This document shows positions 36,165-46,778 of a stretch of 64,000 nt of DNA, piece after piece. The notes under the pieces were generated by a model. It was not told the DNA's origin, made no database searches, and saw only the letters and a program-made list of their open reading frames with translations. How positions within the stretch are numbered: position 1 is the first letter of the stretch; each line of letters opens with the position of its first letter. The stretch spans positions 20,204 to 84,203 of the forward strand of contig WHTH01000011.1 in NCBI GenBank assembly GCA_009377865.1, given 5' to 3'. Origin of the DNA: Pseudonocardiaceae bacterium (GTDB lineage Bacteria > Actinomycetota > Actinomycetes > Mycobacteriales > Pseudonocardiaceae). A program made the position numbers and the translations under genes.

Positions 36165-38522
36165 TCAGTTCGACGACGTCACCCGGTAGACGTCGTAGAC
36201 GCCCTCGATGTTGCGCACCGCGCGCAGCACGTGGCCGAGGTGTTTGGGATCGCCCATCTCGAAGGAGAACCGGCTCACCGCCACCCGGTCGCGCGATGTG
36301 GTCACCGACGCCGACAGGATGTTGACCTTCTCGTCGGCCAGCACCTTGGTCACGTCGGATAGCAGCCGGTGCCGGTCGAGCGCCTCCACCTGGATCGCCA
36401 CCAGGAACACCGAGGTCGACGACGGCGCCCATTCCACCTCGACCAGGCGTTCGGGCTGGGCGCGCAGGTCGTCGGAGTTGGTGCAGTCGGTCCGGTGCAC
36501 GCTGACACCACCGCCGCGGGTGACGAATCCGAGGATCTCGTCGCCGGGAACCGGCGTGCAGCAGCGAGCCAGCTTGGCGTAGACATCGTCGGCCGTGCCG
36601 CCGCGGACCACCACACCGGAGTCCCCGGTGGCGCGGCGGCGCTGCACGGTCGACGGCGTCGCGCGGTCGGCGAGCACGTCCTCGGCGCCCTCCTCACCCC
36701 CGAGCAGGGCGACCAGCCGCTGCACCACATTGCGGGACGAGACGTGATGCTCCCCCACCGCCGCGTAGAGCGCGCTGACGTCGGGATAGTGCAGCTCGCG
36801 CGAGACCGCGGTCATCGACTCGGCCGAGACCAGCCGCTGCACCGGTGCCCCGACCCGCCGCAACTCCTTGGCGATCGAGTCCTTACCGAGTTCGATGGCC
36901 TCCTCGCGGCGCTCCTTGGCGAACCACTGCTTGATCTTGGTCTTGGCTCGCGGCGATGCCACGAACGCCATCCAGTCGCGGCTCGGGCCGGCACCCTCGG
37001 CCTTCGAGGTGAAGATCTCGACGACCTCGCCGTTCTCGAGCTGACGCTCCAGCGCGACGAGCCGACCGTTGACCCGGGCGCCGATGCAGCGGTGACCGAC
37101 CTCGGTGTGCACCGCGTAGGCGAAGTCCACCGGGGTCGACCCGGCCGGCAGGGTGATCACGTCGCCCTTCGGCGTGAAGACGAAGATCTCCCGGGTGGCG
37201 AGGTCGTAACGCAGCGACTCGAGGAACTCGCCGGGATCGGCCGCCTCCCGCTGCCAGTCGAGCAACTGCCGCATCCAGGCCATCTCATCGACCTCGACGG
37301 CCTGCCCGTGCCCGCCGTGGGCCGCCCGCTGCGCGACCCGGATCTCCTTGTAGCGCCAGTGCGCGGCGATGCCGTACTCGGCCGTGCGGTGCATGTCCCT
37401 GGTCCGGATCTGCACCTCGAGCGGCTTACCGTCCGGCCCGATCACGGTGGTGTGCAACGACTGATAGACGCCGAAGCGCGGTTGAGCGATGTAGTCCTTG
37501 AACCGTCCCGGCATCGGCTGCCACACCGAATGCACCACGCCCACGGCCGCGTAGCAGTCCCGGACGTCGTCGACCAGTACCCGGACACCGACGAGATCGT
37601 GGATGTCGTCGAAGTCCCGGCCGCGCACGATCATCTTCTGATAGATCGAGTAGTAGTGCTTGGGCCGGCCCTCGACGGTGGCGTCGATGCTGGAACCGGA
37701 CAGCTGCGAGGACACCTCACCGACGACGGTCCGAAGGTAGGTGTCGCGGGACGGCGCGCGGTTGGCGACCAATCGGACGATCTCGTCGTACTTCTTGGGA
37801 TGCAGGATCGCGAAGGACAGATCCTCCAGCTCCCACTTGATCGTCGCCATGCCCAGCCGGTGCGCCAGCGGGGCGAGCACCTCGAGCGTCTCCCGCGCCT
37901 TGCGGGCCTGCTTCTCGGGCGGCAGGAACCGCATCGTGCGCATGTTGTGGAGCCGGTCGGCCAGCTTGATCACGAGCACCCGCGGGTCACGGGCCATCGC
38001 GATGACCATCTTGCGGATCGTCTCGGCCTCGGCGGCCGCACCGAGCTGCACCTTGTCGAGCTTGGTCACGCCGTCGACGAGGTGCGACACCTCGTCACCG
38101 AACTCCTCGGTCAGCCGGGGCAGCGAGTAGTCGGTGTCCTCGACCGTATCGTGCAGCAGCGCGGCGATCAGCGTGGTGGTGTCCATGCCCAGCTCGGCGA
38201 GGATCGTGGAGACGGCGAGCGGGTGGGTGATGTAGGGGTCCCCGGATTTGCGCCGCTGGTGGGAGTGCTTGTCCTCGGCGACGTCGTAGGCCCGTTGCAA
38301 CAGCGCCAGGTCGGCCTTCGGATGCAGCTCGCGGTGCACCGCTACCAGCGGTTCGAGCACCTGCTTGACGGCGGCCGGTCGCTGCGCGGTGATCCGGCGG
38401 GCGATCCTCGCCCGGACCCTGCGGGTGGCCGACGGCTGCCGCTGCCCGGTGTCGCCCGTTGCTGCTGCGGCCCCCCGGTCTTCGGTCTGCGGAGCCACAG
38501 TACGGTGCAGATCCTGGCTCAA
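36165..38522 (-). CDS. relA: Bifunctional (p)ppGpp synthetase/hydrolase Rel
   Basis: Stringent-response enzyme of 785 residues. The HD hydrolase domain has [30 protein letters not shown] and [14 protein letters not shown]. The synthetase domain has [32 protein letters not shown] and [20 protein letters not shown]. Then TGS ([29 protein letters not shown]), zinc-finger-type [24 protein letters not shown] and ACT domains. I chose TTG 38522 (MSQDLHRTV) because GGAGG lies 6 nt upstream; an earlier TTG at 38573 lacks this. Precedes no gene in its direction. Confidence 0.95.
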   Translation of the reverse strand: MSQDLHRTVAPQTEDRGAAAATGDTGQRQPSATRRVRARIARRITAQRPAAVKQVLEPLVAVHRELHPKADLALLQRAYDVAEDKHSHQRRKSGDPYITHPLAVSTILAELGMDTTTLIAALLHDTVEDTDYSLPRLTEEFGDEVSHLVDGVTKLDKVQLGAAAEAETIRKMVIAMARDPRVLVIKLADRLHNMRTMRFLPPEKQARKARETLEVLAPLAHRLGMATIKWELEDLSFAILHPKKYDEIVRLVANRAPSRDTYLRTVVGEVSSQLSGSSIDATVEGRPKHYYSIYQKMIVRGRDFDDIHDLVGVRVLVDDVRDCYAAVGVVHSVWQPMPGRFKDYIAQPRFGVYQSLHTTVIGPDGKPLEVQIRTRDMHRTAEYGIAAHWRYKEIRVAQRAAHGGHGQAVEVDEMAWMRQLLDWQREAADPGEFLESLRYDLATREIFVFTPKGDVITLPAGSTPVDFAYAVHTEVGHRCIGARVNGRLVALERQLENGEVVEIFTSKAEGAGPSRDWMAFVASPRAKTKIKQWFAKERREEAIELGKDSIAKELRRVGAPVQRLVSAESMTAVSRELHYPDVSALYAAVGEHHVSSRNVVQRLVALLGGEEGAEDVLADRATPSTVQRRRATGDSGVVVRGGTADDVYAKLARCCTPVPGDEILGFVTRGGGVSVHRTDCTNSDDLRAQPERLVEVEWAPSSTSVFLVAIQVEALDRHRLLSDVTKVLADEKVNILSASVTTSRDRVAVSRFSFEMGDPKHLGHVLRAVRNIEGVYDVYRVTSSN

Positions 38523-38642
38523 ACGCGCCCTCCGTATCGATTCGGCGCCCAGGGTGCCGAGGATAACCCGCAACTCTCCAGTTGATGTCCAACGGGGCCG
38601 GTGCGCACTCGTCCTGTCAGGGGCGTTCGACCGGCGGCTGCC

Positions 38643-39194
38643 TCACGCCGGCAACAGCGCGTGCACCGGGTGGTGCGTCGCACCGCGCCCTCCCAGCCCC
38701 TCGATCTCTAGCACCACGGCGACGCCGAGCACGGTGGCACCGGCCCGCTCGGCCAACCGGCAGGTCGCCGCGACGGTGCCTCCGGTGGCGAGCACGTCGT
38801 CGATCACCAGCACACGCTGTCCGGGTCGCAGTGCCCCGGCGGGCAGCTCGAGTCCCGCACTGCCGTACTCCAAGGTATAGGACTGGCTGTCGGCGACGAC
38901 CGGAAGCTTGCCCGGTTTGCGGACGGTGACCACGCCGGCGCCCAGCGCGTAGGCCACCGCCGCACCGAGCAGGAAACCCCGCGCCTCGACGCCGAGCACC
39001 GCGTCCGGTGCGGGTGCGGTGGCCGCGAGCGCATCCACCACGGCCCGGAAGGCAGTGGGGTCGGCGAACACCGGGGTGAGGTCCTTGAACCGCACGCCCG
39101 CGTGCGGGAAGTCCGGCACGTCCCGGATCAGTGGCGTCACCACGGTTGCGAGATCAGCCACCCGCCGGCTACCCGTCCGAATCGCAGGGCTCAC
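38643..39194 (-). CDS. apt: Adenine phosphoribosyltransferase
   Basis: Salvages adenine to AMP with PRPP. The 183-residue protein has PDFPHAGVRFKDLTPVFADP, GVEARGFLLGAAVAYALGAG, VRKPGKLP and the PRPP loop VLVIDDVLATGGTVAATCRL. The GTG at 39194 overlaps the upstream pseudokinase gene by 26 nt. GTG 39161 (MADLATVVTPL) just after that gene's stop would give 172 residues and is equally likely. The 120 bp to relA hold no gene. Confidence 0.93.
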   Translation of the reverse strand: MSPAIRTGSRRVADLATVVTPLIRDVPDFPHAGVRFKDLTPVFADPTAFRAVVDALAATAPAPDAVLGVEARGFLLGAAVAYALGAGVVTVRKPGKLPVVADSQSYTLEYGSAGLELPAGALRPGQRVLVIDDVLATGGTVAATCRLAERAGATVLGVAVVLEIEGLGGRGATHHPVHALLPA

Positions 39195-40737
39195 CGGTCA
39201 GCTCGGCGGTGTCCTGCATGTCACCCGCTGCGGGTGCTGTGAAGACGACCACGGTCCAGTAGTCGAGACACTCCGAGGTGAGTTCACGCTCGTCGACGAC
39301 GGCGTACGAGGTGTGCTCCGACAGCTGCCTCGTCGTGGTGTGGATTCTCGCCGACCCGAGGTCACGCTGGCGCCCACTGCCGTAACCGATGAACAGTTCC
39401 ACCGGTTCGGCACTGGTGGTGTCGACGTGCACCACGAGTCGGGTCGCACCGCCCTGCTCCTCGAATGAGTCGATCGAGAGTGCGCTGACGCGGGCGGGCT
39501 GGCCCGGTGGCACAGCTCTGGGACTGGGAGTAGCGGAGCCCGTCTCGGCTGCGCGGGACGTCGGCGCTGCTCCCGTCGTCTCGGCAGGCGGCGCTGCCCG
39601 TGGTGCGGACATCGCAGCGCCGGGTGCCCGCTCGGCGGGAAGCGCCGCCGGACCCGGCGCCCGGAGGGGCGGATCGTCCGCAGGCGGGACGGCTCGCACG
39701 TAACCGGTGGAACTGCCGCGCTCATCGGCCGTGGTGTCGGAGGACAACACATTGACCAGCCCGACGGCTAACGCCGCCGCGACGGCAGCCGCCGCGACCG
39801 TCCGGCGGAGACGGCCTGCCCCCGGACGGCGTAGGGCGGCGACCGGTGCCGGCGAGCCGGCATTGCCCGGCACGGTGGCGGCGTCGCGCGGGAGTGCCGC
39901 CTGGGGACCGGCGGCGAGCGTGGTCAGTTCGGCACGGCCATGGCTGTCCCAGCCCGCACCGTAGCCGTGCCCAGCGGCCGCCTCGACCTCGGCGAGGAAT
40001 TCTGTGGCCGTGTCCGGCCGGTCCTGCGGGTGCTTGGCCAGACCGCGCGCGGTGAGGTCCCGGAGCGGTCCGGGGAGGGCATCCACCGGCAGCGCCGCCG
40101 TCTCGTGCCGATCACGCAGCCGTGCCGGGTCCGTGCCGAAATAGGGTGGCGCGCCCGCGACGCATTCGAAGAACGTGACAGTTGCTGCATAGATGTCGGC
40201 CTGCGGTCCCGGTTCGGCACCGTTCCACTGTTCGGGCGCCAGGTAGAACGGCCTACCAGTCGCCATCAGCTCGCGACCTGCCGGGCTCGCGATCCCGACG
40301 TCGACGAGCACAGCGCCGCCGGTGGGACTCACGAGCACAGTGCCCGGCCTGCAGTCGCCGTGCACCACATGGCGGTCGTGCGCGGCTGCCAGTCCGCGGA
40401 GCACATCGGCGAGCACCACCAGGGCAGCTTCGGGTCCGAGCGCACCCTCCTCGACGAGCAGCGCCCGCAGCGTCACGCCACCGACCAGATCCCGGACGAT
40501 CGCGACACCCTGCTCGGACTGCACGCAGTCCCGCGGCACCGCGAGATGGGGGTCTTCGAGGCCGGTCAGTTGGGCTGCCACAGCCGCCTGCCGCCCACCA
40601 GAATCGGTATCGGTCGGAACGAAGCGGATCGCGACGGTGTCACCGCTGTCATCGTGCCGGGCGAGCGCCACGTGGCCCGACTCGTCCCGGACGAGGTCAC
40701 GCAGATAGGTGTAGCCGCGCAACGACCACACCGCCAT
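39169..40737 (-). CDS. Membrane protein with degenerate Ser/Thr kinase domain (predicted pseudokinase)
   Basis: The 522-residue protein has an N-terminal PknB-like domain (about 1-260), a transmembrane helix (TVAAAAVAAALAVGLVNVL, about 310-330), a Pro/Ala-rich linker and a folded outer domain ending in EPCDSDG. Kinase landmarks are eroded. The glycine loop reads RDESGHV, the ATP lysine is Arg (VAIRF), HRDLKPxN reads HGDCRPGTV and DFG is DVG; APEQW is kept. Loss of the lysine and Asn suggests no phosphotransfer. GGAGG precedes ATG 40737. It sits between secF and apt, where mycobacteria have a lipoprotein gene. Confidence 0.85.
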   Translation of the reverse strand: MAVWSLRGYTYLRDLVRDESGHVALARHDDSGDTVAIRFVPTDTDSGGRQAAVAAQLTGLEDPHLAVPRDCVQSEQGVAIVRDLVGGVTLRALLVEEGALGPEAALVVLADVLRGLAAAHDRHVVHGDCRPGTVLVSPTGGAVLVDVGIASPAGRELMATGRPFYLAPEQWNGAEPGPQADIYAATVTFFECVAGAPPYFGTDPARLRDRHETAALPVDALPGPLRDLTARGLAKHPQDRPDTATEFLAEVEAAAGHGYGAGWDSHGRAELTTLAAGPQAALPRDAATVPGNAGSPAPVAALRRPGAGRLRRTVAAAAVAAALAVGLVNVLSSDTTADERGSSTGYVRAVPPADDPPLRAPGPAALPAERAPGAAMSAPRAAPPAETTGAAPTSRAAETGSATPSPRAVPPGQPARVSALSIDSFEEQGGATRLVVHVDTTSAEPVELFIGYGSGRQRDLGSARIHTTTRQLSEHTSYAVVDERELTSECLDYWTVVVFTAPAAGDMQDTAELTGEPCDSDG

Positions 40738-40869
40738 CCCCGCACCTCCGCCGCGAGTCCGCTTGCCACCTCGCCAGGTGGTCAGTCTGCTCCCTGCGGC
40801 AGGTTCTGAAACAGAGAGTGGTTCGACCCAGCGCAGTCTCTACACCATTGAGTGAAGGACCGCCCGCAC

Positions 40870-42141
40870 TCAGCGGCGCTTCTTGCCGGACGGTCGTCCC
40901 GCCTTGCCGGACGGGCGGCCAGGCTTGCCCCGCTCGGAGCGGCCGGACTGCGCCCGACCGCCGGGGGCGGTCTTGCCCATCCGATCGGGCACGCCCGCGG
41001 CCGTCAGCGCTCGCTCGCGCCCCGGCTTCCCGCCGCTCGCTGTCGCCGCCGCCTCCTCGGGCGGGGCCGGCTCACCGGCCTTGCGGCTGGCATTGGCCCG
41101 CCGCTGTTGGACCCGGTCGGCCTGCTGCCGGTAGTCGGTCCGGCGCATCGTGAGATCGACCAGCAGCGGCGTCGCCAGGAAGATCGACGAGAACGTGCCG
41201 GTGATGAGCCCGACCAGCTGCACGAGGGCGAGATCCTTGAGGGTCCCCACGCCGAGCAGTCCGACACCGATCACGAACAGCCCGAGCACCGGCAGCACCG
41301 CGATGATCGTCGTGTTGATCGAGCGCATCAGAGTCTGGTTGACCGCGAGGTTGGCCGCCTCGCCGTAGGTTCGGCGGGTCAGCCCGAGCAATCCTCGGGT
41401 GTTCTCCTTCACCTTGTCGAACACGACGACGGTGTCGTAGAGCGAAAAGCCCATGATCGTCAGCAATCCGATCGCGGTCCCCGGGGTCACCTCGAACCCG
41501 ACCACCGAATAGATCCCCATCGTGACCACGAGATCGAACACCAGCGCGGCCAGCGCGGCGCTCGCCATCCGGGGCTCGAAGTACGAGGCGAGGAAGACGC
41601 TGACGAGCGCGAGGAACACGGCCAGCGCGATCAGCGCCTGCTGGGTGATCTGGGCGCCCCAAGTGGCGCTCACCGCGCTGTCGGAGACCGCTTCGGGGCT
41701 CGGCTGCCCGTCGGCGCCCAGCGGCTGGAGCTGCTCGAACAGCGCCGCCTTCAGCTCGAAGGTCTGCCCCGCATCGAGCGACTCCGTCTGCAGTAGCACG
41801 CTCGCGGTGGCGCCTGTGCCCACGGTCTGCACCGTGGCAGGCGGTCGGCCGAGCGTCTCGGTGAAGACCTGCTCGGCCTCCTCGGAGGTGATCGCCCCGG
41901 ACGCCCCGGTCGCGGGCAGCTGCACCCGGGTACCGCCCTCGAAGTCGATGCCCAGGTTGAAACCGCGCAGCAGCATCGAGCCGATGCACAGCGTGAACAG
42001 CACCGCGGTGGCCACGTACCACCAGCGCCGCCGGGCGATGATGGGAAAAGCCCCGGTCCCGGTGTAGAGCCGGGTCAGCACCCCGAGCCGCTCGCCGGCG
42101 ACCGTATCGCCAACCGGCGCTGTGGAGTCAGTGCCTGACAC
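40870..42141 (-). CDS. secF: Protein translocase subunit SecF
   Basis: Uses the proton gradient with SecD to pull secreted proteins across the membrane. The 423-residue protein has six transmembrane helices, the LGIDFEGGTRVQLP first periplasmic motif and GFSLYDTVVVFDKVKENTRG. ANLAVNQTLMRSINTTIIAVLPVL is the SecF signature. The C-terminal 90 residues are a long basic cytoplasmic tail rich in Lys, Arg and Gly, common in actinobacteria. It begins one base after the secD stop codon. Confidence 0.96.
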   Translation of the reverse strand: MSGTDSTAPVGDTVAGERLGVLTRLYTGTGAFPIIARRRWWYVATAVLFTLCIGSMLLRGFNLGIDFEGGTRVQLPATGASGAITSEEAEQVFTETLGRPPATVQTVGTGATASVLLQTESLDAGQTFELKAALFEQLQPLGADGQPSPEAVSDSAVSATWGAQITQQALIALAVFLALVSVFLASYFEPRMASAALAALVFDLVVTMGIYSVVGFEVTPGTAIGLLTIMGFSLYDTVVVFDKVKENTRGLLGLTRRTYGEAANLAVNQTLMRSINTTIIAVLPVLGLFVIGVGLLGVGTLKDLALVQLVGLITGTFSSIFLATPLLVDLTMRRTDYRQQADRVQQRRANASRKAGEPAPPEEAAATASGGKPGRERALTAAGVPDRMGKTAPGGRAQSGRSERGKPGRPSGKAGRPSGKKRR

Positions 42142-43797
42142 TCAGGCTCCCTTCACCGCGGCGCGGCCAGTGGGCCCCATGCGCGCCGCACCCATCCGCT
42201 GCACCGCGCCGAGCCCGGACAGGCTCGGCCGCGACAGCACCTTCGACTGCGAGATCACCACCGTCAGCGGATGGGTCACCAGGAAGACGACTATCAGGTC
42301 GAGCACGGTGGCCATGCCGAGGGTGAACGCGAAGCCCTTCACCTCACCGACGGCCAGCACGTAGAGCACCACCGCGGCCAGAAAGCTCACCGTGTCGCCG
42401 GCCAGGATCGTGCGGCGAGCCCGCACCCAGCCGTGCGGGACGGCCGAGCGGAATGTGCGTCCTTCGCGTATCTCGTCCTTGAGCCGTTCGAAGAACACCA
42501 CGAACGAGTCGGCGGTGATCCCGATCGCCACGATGAACCCGGCCACGCCCGCCAGGTCGAGGGTGAAGCCGATCCAACGGCCGAGCAGCACCAGCACCGC
42601 GTAGACCACTGCCCCGGACAGCACCAACGACAGGATGGTCAGCAGCCCGAGCATCCGATAGTAGAACAGGCAGTACACGCACACCACGGCCAGTCCGACC
42701 GCGCCGGCCAGCAGCCCGGCCTGCAACGACGCCAGCCCGAGGGTCGGCGAGACCGTCTGCGACTCCGAGGATTCGAACGACAGCGGCAGCGATCCGTACT
42801 TCAACACGTTGGCCAGCTCCTGCGCCTCGGCCTGGGTGAACTGCCCGCTGATCTCGGACCTGCCGGTGGGGTTCGCGCCCTGGACCTCAGGTGCGGATAC
42901 CACCTCACCGTCGAGCACGATACCGGCGAGCTGCCCGACGTTGGCAGCCGTCCACTGCCCCCAGATGTCGCCGCCCCGATTGGTGAAGTCGAGGTTAACC
43001 ACGTACGCGCTGGTGTTCTGCCGCATACCCGACGTGGCGTTCGCGACCTGCTCACCGGTCATGAACGCGGGCTCGAGGAGGTACTTGGCCGTCCCGTCCT
43101 GGTTGCAGGTCACCAGCGGCAGGTCCGGATCGGCATTGCCCCGTAGCGGGTCGGACGCTCGGCAGTCCAGTTGTTGCAGTGCCTGCTGCTGCTGCTGCGG
43201 GTCGGTACTCTGCCGGAGCTCACGAGCGCGCGCGATCTCCGCCGCCACGTCCGGATCGACAGCCTGCTGCGGGGCGACCGGTACCGGCAGCCCTTGCGGT
43301 GGCGAGCCCTGTGGTTGCGAGCCCCCCGGATCGGGAGCCGGCGCCACGTCACCACCCGGCGGCGGCTGTCCCCCGCCGGGAGCGGCGGGCGCGCCCGGTG
43401 GTGCTGGCGGCTGCACCGGGACCGGCTGGCCGACCACCTTTCGGAAGTACAGCTTGGCCGTCTGCCCCAAGGTGCGAGCCTGCTCGCCCTCCTCACCGGG
43501 CACGGTGATGATGAGGTTGGCGCCTTCCTGCACTACTTCTGCACCGCTGACACCGAGGCCGTTGACCCGCTCATCGATGATCTGGCGGGCCTGCTCCAAC
43601 TGCTCGGGGGTCGGCTCACTGCCGTCCGGAGTACGGGCGGTCAGCGTGACCCGGGTACCACCCTGCAGGTCGATCCCGAGCTCCGGGGTCGGCTCGCTAT
43701 CACCTGTGAAGAACACCACGGAATACAGGACCGCGATGATCCCGACGAACGTCGCCAGGTAACGCCAAGGGCTGATGTGCCCTTCCGGTGGTGCCAC
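42142..43797 (-). CDS. secD: Protein translocase subunit SecD
   Basis: RND-type partner of SecF, 551 residues. It has an N-terminal helix, LGIDLQGGTRVTLTART, the P1 periplasmic domain with INDERVNGLGVSGAEV-type motif, and a Pro/Gly/Gln-rich insertion at about 130-190. The five C-terminal helices contain GVAGFIVAIGITADSFVVFFERLKDEIREG and FAFTLGMATVLDLIVVFLVTHPL. The proline-rich insert is unusual in length but lies in a known variable loop. 142 bp separate it from yajC. Confidence 0.96.
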   Translation of the reverse strand: MAPPEGHISPWRYLATFVGIIAVLYSVVFFTGDSEPTPELGIDLQGGTRVTLTARTPDGSEPTPEQLEQARQIIDERVNGLGVSGAEVVQEGANLIITVPGEEGEQARTLGQTAKLYFRKVVGQPVPVQPPAPPGAPAAPGGGQPPPGGDVAPAPDPGGSQPQGSPPQGLPVPVAPQQAVDPDVAAEIARARELRQSTDPQQQQQALQQLDCRASDPLRGNADPDLPLVTCNQDGTAKYLLEPAFMTGEQVANATSGMRQNTSAYVVNLDFTNRGGDIWGQWTAANVGQLAGIVLDGEVVSAPEVQGANPTGRSEISGQFTQAEAQELANVLKYGSLPLSFESSESQTVSPTLGLASLQAGLLAGAVGLAVVCVYCLFYYRMLGLLTILSLVLSGAVVYAVLVLLGRWIGFTLDLAGVAGFIVAIGITADSFVVFFERLKDEIREGRTFRSAVPHGWVRARRTILAGDTVSFLAAVVLYVLAVGEVKGFAFTLGMATVLDLIVVFLVTHPLTVVISQSKVLSRPSLSGLGAVQRMGAARMGPTGRAAVKGA

Positions 43798-43939
43798 GTC
43801 GGAGGATCTCCTTGCAGAAGCTCTGGCTCCGCCTCGCGTCGCGACGCGGTCGCGGGTTCACCCCTGATGTCGCCGTGGTTCGCGGCCGTCATGGGGAAGC
43901 GGGTGGGGAGCGTACCCGCCGGTTGCGGGCGCGCCGCCG

Positions 43940-44287
43940 TCAGGACCTGTCAGAGCGGACGTTGTCCTCGGCCGAGGGGGCAAGATCGGCGTCACCGGTG
44001 GCGTCGCCCGAGGCCTCCTCCTCATCCGGATCGGTCAGCTTCTCGCGGATCGCCTGGCGCACCCAGGTCGTCGTGACACCCGGGGAGATCTCCAGCTCGA
44101 GGGTGTCCTCGCCCAGGCCGACGACGGTGGCGTGCATCCCCGAGGTGGTCATCACCCGGTCGCCCTCGACCAGTGAGTTCTGGATCTCCTGCGCTTCGCG
44201 CATCGCCCGCCGCTGCCGACGGGAGGTGAGGAACAGCGGCACCGCAAGAGCGACGACGAACAGCAGCAGGAGCAATGACGGATCCAT
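43940..44287 (-). CDS. yajC: Preprotein translocase subunit YajC
   Basis: Small accessory of SecDF. The 115-residue protein has one N-terminal transmembrane helix (LLLLLFVVALAVPLFLTSRRQRRAMREAQ) and the conserved SLVEGDRVMTTSGMHATVVGLGEDTLELEISPGVTTTWVRQAI beta domain. An acidic, low-complexity tail (DPDEEEASGDATGD) follows. First gene of the yajC-secD-secF unit. Confidence 0.94.
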   Translation of the reverse strand: MDPSLLLLLFVVALAVPLFLTSRRQRRAMREAQEIQNSLVEGDRVMTTSGMHATVVGLGEDTLELEISPGVTTTWVRQAIREKLTDPDEEEASGDATGDADLAPSAEDNVRSDRS

Positions 44288-44344
44288 GATCCTCCGATCA
44301 CGTTAGAACGTAGCTGATTCGAGTGTGCCAGGTGCAGCTGCACC

Positions 44345-44405
44345 GCTTCGACCCTGCAAGCAGGCCTCAGGGCTGATGCTTCGACCCTGCAAGCAGGTCT
44401 CAGGG
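44345..44405. repeat. Two 28-bp direct repeats at the ruvB 3' end
   Basis: GCTTCGACCCTGCAAGCAGG plus yCTCAGGG occurs at 44345-44372 and 44378-44405 (33-bp period, one difference). Each unit contains a small hairpin CCTGC-AA-GCAGG. The second copy covers the ruvB stop codon. It may act as a weak terminator or be a dispersed repeat; the 33-bp period equals that of the pyrC repeats, but the sequences differ. Confidence 0.75.
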
Positions 44406-45458
44406 GTCGAACAACGTCGGCGTCGGGTCGCCCGGCGCATCGGGCGGCGCGTCCAACCGTAGGTGCCGCCAGGCGGTCGCGGTAGCCACCCGGCCGCGCG
44501 GCGTGCGGGCGAGCATCCCCGCCCGGACCAGAAACGGCTCGCACACCTCCTCGACGGTGGCCGGCTCCTCCCCCACTGCCACGGCGAGCGTGGACACCCC
44601 GACCGGCCCGCCGCCGAAGGTGCGGACCAGCGCGGTCAGCACCGCCCGGTCGAGCCGGTCGAGCCCGAGCTCGTCGACGTCGTAGACGGCCAGCCCTTCC
44701 CGGGCCACCTCCAGGTTCAGCTGCCCGTCGGCACGGACCTCGGCGTAGTCGCGCACCCGGCGCAGCAGCCGGTTGGCGACCCGCGGCGTTCCCCGGGATC
44801 TCGTGGCGATCTCGGCCGCCCCGTCGGGACGCAGCTCGATCCCGAGGATGCCGGCGGTGCGCCGCAGCACCACCTCCAGCTCGGCGGCCTCGTAGAACTC
44901 CATGTGGGCGGTGAAGCCGAATCGGTCCCGGAGCGGACCGGTCAAGGCGCCGGCGCGGGTGGTGGCTCCCACCAGGGTGAACGGCGCGATCTCCAGTGGG
45001 ATCGAGGTGGCTCCTGGGCCCTTGCCGACCACCACGTCGACCCGGAAGTCCTCCATCGCCAGGTAGAGCATCTCCTCGGCGGGCCGGGCGATGCGGTGGA
45101 TCTCGTCGATGAACAGCACGTCGCCCTCGACGAGGTTGGACAGTATCGCGGCGAGGTCACCCGCACGCTCCAGCGCAGGGCCGGACGTGACCCGGATCGC
45201 ACTGCCGAGCTCGGCGGCGACGATCATCGCCAGGCTTGTCTTGCCCAGCCCGGGCGGACCGGATAGCAGCACGTGGTCGGGGGCCGCGCCACGCCGTCGA
45301 GCTCCCTCCAGCACGAGCTCGAGCTGCTCGCGTACCCGGGTCTGCCCGACGAACTCGGTCAGCCGGCGGGGCCGCAACGTCGCCTCGAGATCGATCTCGG
45401 CGGGATCCATCTCGGTCGACAGCGGGCTGCGGGAGCCGTTGTATGGGTCGTCGGTCAC
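44400..45458 (-). CDS. ruvB: Holliday junction branch-migration ATPase RuvB
   Basis: AAA+ motor of the RuvABC resolvasome. The 352-residue protein has [21 protein letters not shown], Walker [13 protein letters not shown], Walker [20 protein letters not shown], sensor [20 protein letters not shown] and the C-terminal winged-helix region [35 protein letters not shown]. It overlaps ruvA by four bases. Confidence 0.98.
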   Translation of the reverse strand: MTDDPYNGSRSPLSTEMDPAEIDLEATLRPRRLTEFVGQTRVREQLELVLEGARRRGAAPDHVLLSGPPGLGKTSLAMIVAAELGSAIRVTSGPALERAGDLAAILSNLVEGDVLFIDEIHRIARPAEEMLYLAMEDFRVDVVVGKGPGATSIPLEIAPFTLVGATTRAGALTGPLRDRFGFTAHMEFYEAAELEVVLRRTAGILGIELRPDGAAEIATRSRGTPRVANRLLRRVRDYAEVRADGQLNLEVAREGLAVYDVDELGLDRLDRAVLTALVRTFGGGPVGVSTLAVAVGEEPATVEEVCEPFLVRAGMLARTPRGRVATATAWRHLRLDAPPDAPGDPTPTLFDP

Positions 45459-46063
45459 CGGTTGCGGCCCAACCTGGTCAATGCGCTGCGCAGCACCGCC
45501 GAGCTGTCGGAGCCGTCGGCCTCGCCCTCGGCGAGCACCTGTTCGACGGCCTGCTCGGCCTGCTTGGCCGCGAAGCCCAGCCCGACCAACGCCTCGGTGA
45601 CCCGGGTGCGCGCCTGGCCTGCGCTCTGCGGGGCCGCCTGGCCGTTACCACCCGGCACGGCGATCCCACCGACTTTGTCCCGCAGCTCGACGACGAGCCG
45701 CTCAGCGCCCTTACGGCCGATACCGGGCACCTGGGTGAGGATACTGAGGTTGCCCTCGGCCAGCGCACCGCGCAGTGCCTCCGGGTCGAGCACCGCGAGC
45801 ATCGCCAGCGCCAGCCGCGGTCCGACGCCGGAGACCGTCTGCAGCAACCAGAACAGCTCGCGGGACTCCGGATCAGCGAACCCGTAGAGAGTCAGCGAGT
45901 CCTCCCGCACCACCAGCGCGGTTGCCAACCGCGCCTGCTCGCCGCGCCGCAGCGTGGCCAGTGTGGCGGGCACCGCGTACACCGCGAGTCCGACCCCGCC
46001 GACCTCCACGACCGCGTGGTCGAGACCGACCGACAGCACCTCACCCCGGACCGATGCGATCAC
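45455..46063 (-). CDS. ruvA: Holliday junction DNA helicase subunit RuvA
   Basis: Junction-binding tetramer that loads RuvB. The 202-residue protein has the OB domain [29 protein letters not shown], helix-hairpin-helix motifs [17 protein letters not shown] and [19 protein letters not shown]. The C-terminal RuvB-binding domain is [25 protein letters not shown]. The GTG start is fixed by a GTGA overlap with ruvC. Confidence 0.97.
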   Translation of the reverse strand: MIASVRGEVLSVGLDHAVVEVGGVGLAVYAVPATLATLRRGEQARLATALVVREDSLTLYGFADPESRELFWLLQTVSGVGPRLALAMLAVLDPEALRGALAEGNLSILTQVPGIGRKGAERLVVELRDKVGGIAVPGGNGQAAPQSAGQARTRVTEALVGLGFAAKQAEQAVEQVLAEGEADGSDSSAVLRSALTRLGRNR

Positions 46064-46674
46064 GACCGGCGCTCCCTCGAGTTCGGGGCTGAGTTCAGGG
46101 AGCCTGCCTGCCGGGCGGCGGCCGCGAGCCTGGCGCGGTGGGATCGGGCGAGCTGCGCAGACCGGGCCTGCGCGCCGGCCAGCCGCGCCGCCATCGGGGC
46201 ACGCCACAGGTGACAGACGGCCAGCGCCAGTGCGTCCGCGGCATCCGCCGGCCGGGGCGGGGTGGGCAGGGCCAGCAGCCGGCACACCATCGCCGTCACC
46301 TGCTCCTTGCCCGCGCGGCCGGACCCGGTGACGGCGGCCTTGACCTCGCTGGGGGTGTGGAACGCGACCGGCAGGTCGCGCCGGGTGGCGACCAGTGCCA
46401 CCACCCCGCCGACCTGCGCGGTGCCCATCGCGGTGCGGACGTTGTGCTGGCTGAACACCCGCTCGACGGCGACGACGTCCGGGGCGTGCTCGGCGATCCA
46501 GCGCTCGACGGCGTCGGCCACCGCGACCAGCCGCTCACCCAGCACGACGTCGGGCGCGCTGCGCACCACGTCCACCGCGACGCAGCGGATACTGCTGGTG
46601 CTGTTGTCGGAGCCGCCGTCGACCACGCCCAACCCGCAGCGGGTCAGCCCCGGGTCCACGCCCAGTACCCGCAC
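46060..46674 (-). CDS. ruvC: Holliday junction resolvase RuvC
   Basis: Endonuclease that cuts Holliday junctions. The 204-residue protein has catalytic acidic residues in [17 protein letters not shown] (Asp), [24 protein letters not shown] (Glu) and [15 protein letters not shown] (two Asp). The 30-residue C-terminal extension is basic and Ala-rich. First gene of ruvCAB; about 100 bp separates it from the small membrane protein gene. Confidence 0.97.
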   Translation of the reverse strand: MRVLGVDPGLTRCGLGVVDGGSDNSTSSIRCVAVDVVRSAPDVVLGERLVAVADAVERWIAEHAPDVVAVERVFSQHNVRTAMGTAQVGGVVALVATRRDLPVAFHTPSEVKAAVTGSGRAGKEQVTAMVCRLLALPTPPRPADAADALALAVCHLWRAPMAARLAGAQARSAQLARSHRARLAAAARQAGSLNSAPNSRERRS

Positions 46675-46778
46675 CTGGTCCCTCCTCGTCGCCGGCGAAC
46701 ACCCGTTCGAACCTTACCGACGGGGCGACGGCGACCGTGCCCACGACACGCTGAACGGCATCCGGCGCCATGACACCG

